From Planctomycetota bacterium (GTDB taxonomy: Bacteria; Planctomycetota; UBA1135; GCA-002686595), in NCBI GenBank assembly GCA_012959785.1, contig DUCM01000011.1, forward strand, positions 1-60,072: a DNA stretch of 60,072 nucleotides, given 5' to 3'. Positions 53,503-60,072 of this stretch are shown here, in pieces. The notes beneath the pieces were generated by a model that was given only the letters and a program-made list of their open reading frames with translations, ran no database searches and had not been told where the DNA came from. The translations under genes were made by a program, and so were the position numbers. Numbering within the stretch: position 1 is the first letter of the stretch; every line of letters starts with the position of its first letter.

Positions 53503-54396
53503 ATGCCTGGAGCCGCAGACAAGCACGAGGACCAACCCGCCCCGGCCCTACCCGGGGGTACGCAAGCCGAGCATCCCCACGGCCAGCTCGACCAAGAACT
53601 CACGCATAAGGCCAAGAAGCTCAACCTGGTGGCTGGCGCCCAGCTTGCCAGGGCCATAGACGGTGCCGTCCGCGAAGGACTCGAGGCCCACTTCCATGGC
53701 GACGATGAGGCCCTGCAGGCCGCCATCGAAACGATCGGCCGTGGCCTGTGGCAGCGCCTGAAAGCCGAATCCCGTGCGGTGCGGGGCTTGCCCAAGCAGG
53801 CCTTCCTGCGCGAAGTCCAGGCCGACAAGCGCCGTATTGAAGCCCAACGCGAAAAAGCCCGCGGCGAACTCGAGGGGTTGCTCGGGGAACTCCAGGCCCA
53901 GCATGTCGAGCTGGATCGGGTGGAGGCTCTTGTCGTGCGCGAATCGCGGGAGGCGGCCCAGGTTCAAGACCGCGCCATCGCCAGCCACATCTCTCAGCTC
54001 TTTGAGGAATGCGACAGCCCCGAGGATTTCGAGCGCGTGCGGGCCGAGGTCACCACCCTGACGCTCCACAGCCTGCAAGGCGAACGCGAGAAGGCCATCG
54101 AGGCCCAGTTGACCGAGCAGAAGCGTGAAGTCGACCAATACCGCCGGCGCGTGGCCAAGCTGACCAGCTCGCTCGAAATGACCGAGGACGAACTGCGGCG
54201 CATTGCGGCCCAAAAGAACATCGATCTCGGCGTGCAGTCGATCTATCGCACCGTCCAGGGCCTGGCCCATGACGATTCGAGTTTCGAAGTGAAGAAGGAG
54301 CTGATGTCCAGCATATTCCAAGCCAACCTTGATCTCCAGAAGCCCCTTGCGGCTGGCGCCAGGGAAACTGGCGCCAACCCGGCACAGGCCCTGTAA
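53503..54396 (+). CDS. coiled-coil protein preceding the MamK-like actin gene
   Basis: A 297-residue soluble protein with no signal or membrane segment. A Pro/His/Gln-rich 35-residue N-terminus is followed by helices. Long charged stretches at about 105-150 (KRRIEAQREKARGELEGLL, LQAQHVELDRVEALVVRES) and 190-240 (EREKAIEAQLTEQKREVDQYRRRVAKL) have heptad spacing expected of coiled coils. The C-terminal segment (IDLGVQSIYRTVQGLAHDDSSFEVKKELMSSIFQANL, in helices) ends in a flexible tail. I recognise no family. It lies 79 bases before the actin gene on the same strand and is a good candidate partner or filament-binding protein (inference). Confidence 0.75.
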   Translation: MPGAADKHEDQPAPALPGGTQAEHPHGQLDQELTHKAKKLNLVAGAQLARAIDGAVREGLEAHFHGDDEALQAAIETIGRGLWQRLKAESRAVRGLPKQAFLREVQADKRRIEAQREKARGELEGLLGELQAQHVELDRVEALVVRESREAAQVQDRAIASHISQLFEECDSPEDFERVRAEVTTLTLHSLQGEREKAIEAQLTEQKREVDQYRRRVAKLTSSLEMTEDELRRIAAQKNIDLGVQSIYRTVQGLAHDDSSFEVKKELMSSIFQANLDLQKPLAAGARETGANPAQAL

Positions 54397-54421
54397 GCCC
54401 GCGCTGCACCCTCGATAACTG

Positions 54422-54427
54422 TATTCT
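54422..54427 (+). promoter_or_regulatory. -10-like TATTCT before the MamK-like gene
   Basis: Lies 48 nt before the ATG in the spacer after the coiled-coil gene, and may give the actin gene its own promoter. TATTCT also precedes other + strand starts (29255, 23592). Confidence 0.3.
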
Positions 54428-54475
54428 CACCCGCGTAGCAACCAACCCGGGCCCGGAAGCCCACCTGCATATCCA

Positions 54476-55585
54476 ATGACGACACAAAAAACAACCGAAC
54501 CCGACTTCTCCGCCGGCGCCAGCGCTTCCTCCGAGCTCAGCCCCGACACCTTCAACAAGGACAGCGGCGTGCTGTACCTGGGCATCGACCTCGGCACCTC
54601 GCGCACATCGGTCACAGCCAGCAATGGCCTGCGAGAAACGGTCGCGTCGTATGTGGGCTATCCCAAGGATGTGGTGGCGCGCAAGCTGCTCAAGAAGGAT
54701 GTGCTCTTCGGTAAGGAAGCCCTTGAGAAGCGTCTGTCGCTTGACTTCTACCGCCCCCTGGCCGACGGCGTCCTCAAGTGCAGCCAGGACGGCAACACCG
54801 AAGAAGGTAATGTCAAAGCGGCCCAGGATCTGATCGCCGAGATCATCCGCCGCGCCAACCCGCGCAAGGACGAATTGGTCTACGCCGTGATCGGCGTGCC
54901 GTCGGAAGCCTCGGTCAAGAACCGCGACGCGATTATCCAAGCCGCTCGCGAAACCGTCGACTCGGTGATGCTGTGCTCCGAGCCCTTCTCGGTGGCCTAC
55001 GGCCTGGAGATGCTCGACGATGTGCTCGTGATCGACATCGGAGCAGGTACCACCGACCTTTGTCGCATGCACGGCACCATGCCCGACGAGTCGGACCAAA
55101 TCACCATGACAGCAGCCGGTGACGCCATCGACCAGGAGCTCTCGCGACTCTTGAAGGAGAACTACCCCGAAGCTCAGTTTACGATCAACATGGTTCGGGG
55201 CATCAAGGAACAGTACGGCGCCGTGGGCGAGTTGTTCGATGCCGCCGTGGTGGAACTGCCTGTGCAAGGCAAGCCCACGCCCTTTGACCTCACCAACGAG
55301 ATCCGCGAGGCTTGCCAGACGATCATCAACCCCATCGTCGAGGGCCTGGGCAAGTTGGTGGCGAGCTTTGACCCGGAGTTCCAGGATCGGCTCAAGGGCC
55401 GCGTGTTGCTCGCCGGCGGCGGCAGCCAGATCAAGGGCCTCGACAAGGCCATCGAAGCCGAGATGCACCGTCTCCTGGGCAGTGGAACCGTGGTGCGCGT
55501 GGAAGAGCCCATGTACGGCGGCGCCAACGGCGCCCTCAAGATCGCTCACGACATGCCCGCCGAGTACTGGGAGCAGCTCAAGTAG
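54476..55585 (+). CDS. MamK-like bacterial actin
   Basis: A 369-residue actin-fold ATPase. After a 33-residue Ser/Thr/Ala-rich tail, phosphate loop 1 is YLGIDLGTSRTS (35-46), phosphate loop 2 VIDIGAGTTDLC (185-196), and the adenosine motif LLAGGGSQIKGL (311-322). E169 in SEPFSVAYGLE matches the MamK catalytic Glu. Whole segments match magnetosome MamK and not MreB: VASYVGYPKDV, YAVIGVPSEAS, GTMPDESDQITMTAAG, and PMYGGANGALKIAHDMPAEYW at the end. MamK polymerises into cytoplasmic filaments that position magnetosomes. No other magnetosome gene is here, so the cargo is unknown. It is preceded by a coiled-coil gene and followed by a strong terminator. Confidence 0.93.
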   Translation: MTTQKTTEPDFSAGASASSELSPDTFNKDSGVLYLGIDLGTSRTSVTASNGLRETVASYVGYPKDVVARKLLKKDVLFGKEALEKRLSLDFYRPLADGVLKCSQDGNTEEGNVKAAQDLIAEIIRRANPRKDELVYAVIGVPSEASVKNRDAIIQAARETVDSVMLCSEPFSVAYGLEMLDDVLVIDIGAGTTDLCRMHGTMPDESDQITMTAAGDAIDQELSRLLKENYPEAQFTINMVRGIKEQYGAVGELFDAAVVELPVQGKPTPFDLTNEIREACQTIINPIVEGLGKLVASFDPEFQDRLKGRVLLAGGGSQIKGLDKAIEAEMHRLLGSGTVVRVEEPMYGGANGALKIAHDMPAEYWEQLK

Positions 55586-55641
55586 GCAGGGCACGAAGGC
55601 AGAGCAGGCCCACGCCATGAGGGCCGATAGAATCGAAGAGG

Positions 55642-55685
55642 GGGCGGGGGGCGCTGGCAAATCGGCCCGCGCCCCCCGCCCTTTT
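55642..55685 (+). terminator. Rho-independent terminator after the MamK-like gene
   Basis: Perfect 13-bp GC stem (55642-55654 with 55669-55681), 14-nt loop, then TTTT. It closes the clpS/coiled-coil/actin run. Confidence 0.8.
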
Positions 55686-55746
55686 GCTTGGGGGCGAGCA
55701 CGGTGAGGAGCATGGTGGAGAGTCCGGGCGGGGCTGCTGTAGGCTG

Positions 55747-56661
55747 GTGCCCTTGAGCCCTGCTTCTCCCCCTGCAAGAGGCGCCCTCCTCGCCCTGGCC
55801 CTGGGCCTCGCGGCCATCTCCACCGGTGCGCTCTTCGCGCGCCTGGCGGATGCGCCGCCCCTGGCCCTGTCCTTCTGGCGTTGCGCCATCGCCGGCGGGT
55901 TGCTGCTGCTCGTGGCAGCACCCAAGCTGCGCCGCGAACTCGCGGGGCTGACCCGCGGCGACCGCGGCTGGGTCCTCCTCTCGGGGGCTTTTCTGGCTCT
56001 GCACTTCGCCAGTTGGATCTCCTCCCTGGACTACACCACGGTGGCCTCGAGCGTGCTGCTGGTGAACACCAGCCCGATCTGGGTCGCCCTCTTCTCGCCC
56101 TGGCTGACAGGCGAGCGGGTGAGCCGTCGCCTGGCCCTGGGTATCGGCCTGGCCGTGGTGGGCAGCGCTCTGGTGGCCGGCGCGGACCTGGAACTGGGCC
56201 GCAAGGCCCTTTGGGGGGACCTGCTGGCTGTGGTGGGAGCCCTGGCGGCCAGCGGCTACCTGTTGGCGGGCCGCAGGCTGAGGCCGGTCCTGAGCCTGTC
56301 GGTCTACACCGCGGTGGTCTACAGTACGGCAGCCCTCTTCCTGGCGCCCATGGCTCTCCTGGAAGGCTCAGGCCCAGGCTTTTCCCCCACCACCTGGGGC
56401 TGGATCGTTCTCTTGGCCCTCGTGCCCCAACTGGTGGGGCACACCACCGCCAACTGGGCCCTTTTCCATGTGAGCGCGGCCTTGGTGGCGGTGAGCCTCC
56501 TGGGTGAGCCGATCCTGGCGGGGCTCTGGGCGGCCCTGTTCCTGGCTGAGACGCCTCCCGCGGCCTTCTTTGTTGGAGCGCCCCTGATCCTGGGGGGAAT
56601 CCTACTCGCTGCCCTCGGAGAGGCCCGAGCCAGGGCACGAGCCCCCTCCCAGGGCCATTGA
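55747..56661 (+). CDS. EamA/DMT-family transporter
   Basis: A 304-residue inner-membrane protein with about ten hydrophobic helices in two EamA halves: LALALGLAAISTGALFARL, WVLLSGAFLALHFASWISSLDYTTVASSVLLVNTSPIWVAL (as three helices), then GDLLAVVGALAASGYLLAGRRL and LVAVSLLGEPILAGLWAALFLAE, the conserved end of each half. Members move metabolites or amino acids; the substrate cannot be told. GTG 55747 is the likely start (TTG 55753 also possible); the frame is open upstream to 55684. It stands alone behind the terminator. Confidence 0.88.
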   Translation: MPLSPASPPARGALLALALGLAAISTGALFARLADAPPLALSFWRCAIAGGLLLLVAAPKLRRELAGLTRGDRGWVLLSGAFLALHFASWISSLDYTTVASSVLLVNTSPIWVALFSPWLTGERVSRRLALGIGLAVVGSALVAGADLELGRKALWGDLLAVVGALAASGYLLAGRRLRPVLSLSVYTAVVYSTAALFLAPMALLEGSGPGFSPTTWGWIVLLALVPQLVGHTTANWALFHVSAALVAVSLLGEPILAGLWAALFLAETPPAAFFVGAPLILGGILLAALGEARARARAPSQGH

Positions 56662-57119
56662 GGGCTACTGAAGAGTCGGCTTCGATTAGCCCCGATGTGG
56701 TGCGGAGGCCCAAAGAGAGGTCGAAAGATGTCTGGGATCGAGGCTGGTGAGGATCTAATGGCAAGACTGACCCCCTGGCTGCGCCCCCCATTTCTCCGTG
56801 GGTGATTTCCCCCACGGGCATTCATCCCCTGGGCGCTACTCTCCCCCGAACCCACCCCGAATCCCCCATCCCCCTCGGCCAGTCTCGTCCCGATGAGGAA
56901 CCCAGACTGGCTCGATACTCATTGCGAGTTCTTAGCAATCCCTGGCCCTCCACAGTATTTTTGATGCTGTTTGGGTGAGAATCAGGCGGTTCGCTTCAGG
57001 TTTCAGTGCCCCTCACCCCGATGAGGGGCACAGAGAAGTTTGAAACGGACTGTTTGCCACGCCCCGAGGCGCCCCGAGTGCATCGCGGCGGTGGGCTGTC
57101 CACCGCAAGACGAAGCTAT
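56662..57119. other. 458-bp spacer with 5' leader hairpin
   Basis: No gene seen. A perfect 10-bp hairpin (57006-57015 with 57022-57031, loop CCCCGA) lies about 90 bases before the downstream ATG and may be part of its leader. A less regular CCGTGGG/CCCACGG inverted repeat lies near 56790-56820. A long open frame covering this region on the minus strand is a shadow of the + strand genes. Confidence 0.45.
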
Positions 57120-58736
57120 ATGAGTATGACCGCAATTCAAAACAACAAGCACCTCCAAGCGGCATCCCGGGCTGCAGCGGGCTTGATCATGCTGGCAGGG
57201 CCCCTCATGGCGGGTGGCGCCGCCCCCGGAGAGTCCTGGCGAGATGTCTTCCCCGCCAGTGAGACCTACTGGGATTACGAAGTCTCAATTGGGCTCAACG
57301 GATCCCGTGTCTTCACGGACACGGGCTGGTTCCAGACGAGAACGATGCTGTATTCGAGTGCCCCCTCCGCAAGCGCCTCCCCCCTCTGGGAAAGCGTCGA
57401 TCCGGTCAGGAGCCTGTTTCGGTCGGCGGCCTCCGCGGACAAGGCCGATGTGCATGCTGTAGTGAGACAGGAACAGGATGTGGCCAACCAGGCCTATGCG
57501 ACCCATCTGGAAGTCTTCAACTCGGCGACAGCCACACCAATCCTGAACTGGTTCTTTCCCCAAGCGGCCTTCGGCAACGGTCGCAACCGCTGCGATGTCT
57601 CACCTGACGGGCGCTGGATCGCCGCCGCCACGGTGGTGTTCTTGGATGTTCATTTGGTCGTTTTTGACCTGGCCTCCACTGCACCGGGCACGCCCGTCCT
57701 CGACACCCACCCCGGCCTGTTCGGGCAGCTGACCACTCTGAGCATCTCGAGTGACGGCCAGAGGGTGTATCTAGCCAGCAAGCAGCAGGGCCGCGTGCTG
57801 GATGTCGGCGGTGGTCCCGATCTTTTCTCGGAGTACTTCTTCGATACTCGCGAGAGCGAGCAGAGCTTTGCGAGAAATGGCTCAGCCTTTTCTCTCGCGA
57901 CTGGTGAAGGCTTGAAGGTCTATACCGCGCAGGGTTCAGGATTTGGGCTGGCCCAGGAATTCAAACCCTATGCGTGGGGTGCATCCCAGCAGAGCTGGCT
58001 GACCGCCTTGAGCTCGGACGGGCATACCGTCGTTGCTGCATTTATCACTACACCCACCTTCCAGGCCATCGAAGTCTTCGCTTGGGATGTCCTCACGGGC
58101 ACAGAGCTGCTGCACGACATTTTGGTCGGCTCGGCAAGCTTTGACAATGTACCTACCGGCATCGATATCGATGACAGTGGCTTGCGCTTCGCCTTGAGCT
58201 CTACTGGCGATGGCGCGGGCTCGCTCCCGGAGCTGACGGTCTGGGAGTTTGCTTCAACTGGAGCGCAGTACGAACGCTTGGCTGAGTTCGACTTGGGTGG
58301 ATCGATTGGTGCTCTAGACCTCTCTGGTGATGGCGTGCACCTGGCATGCACAGGTCGCGACTCCCATTTCAATGAGCCCTCTGGAGCCAAGTTCGTCGCC
58401 GTATTTGACCTGGGGGCCGATCTGACTGTGAGCGGGCTGGCTCAGGCCGGCCTGTCGGTTGAATTCGAGTTCTACCCCAAGTCAGGGCCCTTTGTATACC
58501 TCGCGATGTCACCGAGCGCCGCGCCTACCCCGGTGTCCTTTGGTAGCGTCGGTACGCTCTTCCTGAATCGCTCCGGGCTCTCTTTGCTGCCCATGGGCAG
58601 CGTGGATGCCACGGGCCGCGCACGACTGGACTTTCCTATTCCCTCGGCGATGGCAGGCCAGACGCTCTACTTCCAGGGCTACTCTGCGGGGCCGCGGCGG
58701 CTCTCCCAGACCTGGATCCCCTTGTCGATCCAGTAG
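57120..58736 (+). CDS. secreted beta-propeller-like protein
   Basis: A 538-residue protein. ATG 57120 (57126 also possible) gives a signal peptide (ASRAAAGLIMLAGPLMAGGAA). The body has propeller-like repeats: RCDVSPDGRWIAAATVVFLDVHLVVFDL, TLSISSDGQRVYLASKQQG, ALSSDGHTVVAAFITT, GALDLSGDGVHLACTG, each a strand-turn of WD40/YncE type. The last 90 residues are a separate beta domain (GTLFLNRSGLSLLPMGSVDATGRARLDFPIP, then LYFQGYSAG) of a kind I associate with secreted planctomycete proteins, perhaps for surface attachment or sorting. No enzyme motif is visible. Confidence 0.75.
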   Translation: MSMTAIQNNKHLQAASRAAAGLIMLAGPLMAGGAAPGESWRDVFPASETYWDYEVSIGLNGSRVFTDTGWFQTRTMLYSSAPSASASPLWESVDPVRSLFRSAASADKADVHAVVRQEQDVANQAYATHLEVFNSATATPILNWFFPQAAFGNGRNRCDVSPDGRWIAAATVVFLDVHLVVFDLASTAPGTPVLDTHPGLFGQLTTLSISSDGQRVYLASKQQGRVLDVGGGPDLFSEYFFDTRESEQSFARNGSAFSLATGEGLKVYTAQGSGFGLAQEFKPYAWGASQQSWLTALSSDGHTVVAAFITTPTFQAIEVFAWDVLTGTELLHDILVGSASFDNVPTGIDIDDSGLRFALSSTGDGAGSLPELTVWEFASTGAQYERLAEFDLGGSIGALDLSGDGVHLACTGRDSHFNEPSGAKFVAVFDLGADLTVSGLAQAGLSVEFEFYPKSGPFVYLAMSPSAAPTPVSFGSVGTLFLNRSGLSLLPMGSVDATGRARLDFPIPSAMAGQTLYFQGYSAGPRRLSQTWIPLSIQ

Positions 58737-58804
58737 GCCTGCGGCGCGACGGAACAGGGCCGCCCCGGCTGGAGCAGGGGCAGCGAGTCGGCAGATAAAT
58801 CGAA

Positions 58805-58838
58805 GGGCCAGCTCAACCTGCGCAGGTTGAGCTGGCCC
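58805..58838. terminator. long palindrome between converging genes
   Basis: Perfect 16-bp arms (58805-58820 and 58823-58838) with a CG centre, between stops at 58736 (+) and 58888 (-). T-rich sequence follows only on the minus strand. Probably a two-way terminator. Confidence 0.6.
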
Positions 58839-58887
58839 CCCATTCTGTAGCGGGCGCCGGAGGCGCCGGCCTGGTTTCCTTCTTGCC

Positions 58888-60072
58888 CTACTGGTTGTCG
58901 CCGTTGACGGGAGTCGGGTCGCCGTCGCCAAAGATGTGGTCCGGCAGGAGGGCGCCGTTCATGCGAATGCCACACTCGAAGGGCAGGTCAGCCACTCCGA
59001 AGCTCCCAACGCGCTCGACCAGCACGGCGTAGATCGACGGATCCATAATACTCTCCTGGGCTGAGGTGGCCAGGCACCCCTGGAGGCAGATCCAGCCGGA
59101 CTCCCGGTGGTCGGCGCCGATGATCTCGTCCAGGTCGTGGTCCGTCGTCTTCAGGTAGGTGTTGCGGAAGGCGAAGGTGATCTCATCGAGGTAGGGCTTT
59201 TCCCAGCAACTGAAGGTGTGCTGGGCGCTGAACTGTTCCTCATTATCGTTCCAGAAGAGGAAACAGACTTGGGTATCAAACTGTCGGCCGCCTGTCAGGG
59301 CAATCAGAATCAACTGGCTGCGGAAGCCTGCCACTTGGCCCTTGGCTGGCGGGGGGTCCTGTCCCAAAAAGCGCGGGATGAGGATCGTGTCCGGGGCCGG
59401 CTCATACTCCGCGCCGTCGAGGTCGCGGTTGCCATCCATATCGATGTCGGTAAGAGTCCCTTGGTCGCCCATGCCCTGGAAAACCACCGGATTGAGGCCG
59501 TAGTCAAAGGCTTGAAATCCGCTGATGACGAGGAGGCTGCCAATCAGATGGTTCCAGACGATCGGATCACCGTCCTGATTCTTGGCGAAGGCATAGACAT
59601 AGCCCTGCTCGTGATTCGGGTTGTGGAAATTCGTCAGAAGCGTGAGGGTGTCACAAGGCGTCAGAGTCTCGGTTTTGTTGTACTCCGCGCAGCCATCCTC
59701 GTCGATGTAGATGAACTCGACATCCACATTTTGGCCACCGGCGGCGCCGGTGCAGTCGGTGTTCGTCACGGTCAGGACCGAGACATCACCCATGCGGTTG
59801 TCAAACTCAGGAAACAGCAGCAACGAGCCGGGACGGCGGTAGTGCGGCGAAGGCCGCTCGCAGAGGCAGCCTGTCTCGGTGGGGGGGACCTCCTTGGCAA
59901 CACAGTAGTGGTAGACGACGCTGACGGTCGCGCTGCCGGTGTTGGTGTGCTCTTCCGCCGTGTTGCCACAGTTGTCCGAGAAAGTGAAACCCGCCGAGGT
60001 AGCCACTTGGAAGTCCGCCGTGGTATCTCCCGCGCTGGAGAGCCAGTTCGCCAACATTTCCGTGGCGGAGAA
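58888..60072 (-). CDS. secreted protein, 5' end beyond window
   Basis: At least 394 residues; the frame is still open at the right edge, so the N-terminus is missing and the ATG at 60057 is probably internal. It is Cys-rich (DNCGNTAEEH, GCLCERPSPHYRRPGSLLLFPEFDNR, SCWEKPYLD), as expected outside the cytoplasm. It has a calcium-binding-like loop LTDIDMDGNRDLDGAEYE. The first part (ATVSVVYHYCV, VSVLTVTNTDC, VDVEFIYIDEDGCAEYNKTE) looks like beta-sandwich strands. I cannot name the family. It ends FGDGDPTPVNGDNQ. It converges with the propeller-like gene. Confidence 0.7.
   Translation of the reverse strand, partial: FSATEMLANWLSSAGDTTADFQVATSAGFTFSDNCGNTAEEHTNTGSATVSVVYHYCVAKEVPPTETGCLCERPSPHYRRPGSLLLFPEFDNRMGDVSVLTVTNTDCTGAAGGQNVDVEFIYIDEDGCAEYNKTETLTPCDTLTLLTNFHNPNHEQGYVYAFAKNQDGDPIVWNHLIGSLLVISGFQAFDYGLNPVVFQGMGDQGTLTDIDMDGNRDLDGAEYEPAPDTILIPRFLGQDPPPAKGQVAGFRSQLILIALTGGRQFDTQVCFLFWNDNEEQFSAQHTFSCWEKPYLDEITFAFRNTYLKTTDHDLDEIIGADHRESGWICLQGCLATSAQESIMDPSIYAVLVERVGSFGVADLPFECGIRMNGALLPDHIFGDGDPTPVNGDNQ

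Noticed and set aside
54476..55585. Annotating the actin as MreB or a cell-division FtsA-type protein
   Set aside because: The matching segments and the C-terminal ending are those of MamK; no mreC/mreD/rodA lies nearby.
54050..56821. 923-codon open frame on the minus strand
   Set aside because: Arg/Pro/Gly-rich, antisense to the MamK-like and EamA genes, which carry clear family motifs. It is a GC-driven shadow.

Overview
This 60 kb window is GC-rich, gene-dense bacterial DNA. The best guess for the source is a Gram-negative, Planctomycetota-like organism. Reasons: two YjgP/YjgQ (LptF/LptG-type) permeases, an LPS-type sugar kinase and a lipid A-type acyltransferase imply an LPS outer membrane; many lipobox lipoproteins, a 1209-residue carboxypeptidase-regulatory-like repeat protein, EF-hand proteins and large secreted beta-rich proteins are common in that phylum. 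This placement is inference. I see no tRNA, rRNA, CRISPR array, transposase or prophage.

Layout. 0-1.2 kb: a cut-off spermidine synthase-like membrane fragment, a small beta-rich protein with a strong terminator, and an AhpD-like peroxidase whose CxxC motif is Cys-x-x-UGA, with full homology continuing after the UGA and a hairpin at bacterial SECIS distance. 1.2-15.2 kb: peptidases and related enzymes (M1 aminopeptidase with HEAT repeats, HExxH lipoprotein, Ntn asparaginase, two M28-like paralogues), an alanine/glycine:cation symporter, a DegT aminotransferase, an EF-hand protein and MtnP. 15.2-19.3 kb: two overlapping pseudouridine synthase genes (TruD with a 340-residue repetitive basic tail, and an RluA-type enzyme) and Hpt. 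19.3-38.2 kb: YgfZ, envelope proteins of unknown role, a Ser/Tyr-rich low-complexity protein, a GT2, a GNAT, a triple-parvulin protein, the large repeat protein, and an overlapping reductase/histidine kinase pair. 38.2-46.3 kb: LPS/outer-membrane genes (GT9, LptF/LptG pair, Kdo/heptose-type kinase, LpxL-type acyltransferase, GT4). 46.3-53.0 kb: a tight minus-strand operon UvrD > minimal sigma-54 AAA+ > CAP-domain lipoprotein > FHA protein. 53.1-55.6 kb: ClpS, a coiled-coil protein and a MamK-like actin closed by a terminator. 55.7-60 kb: EamA transporter and two secreted proteins.

Most noteworthy: (1) the MamK-family actin with an adjacent coiled-coil gene but no magnetosome genes in view, a candidate undescribed cytoskeletal system; (2) the CxxU selenoprotein; (3) TruD with a long repeat tail; (4) recurring TAnnnT boxes 6-10 nt before start codons, suggesting leaderless transcripts.
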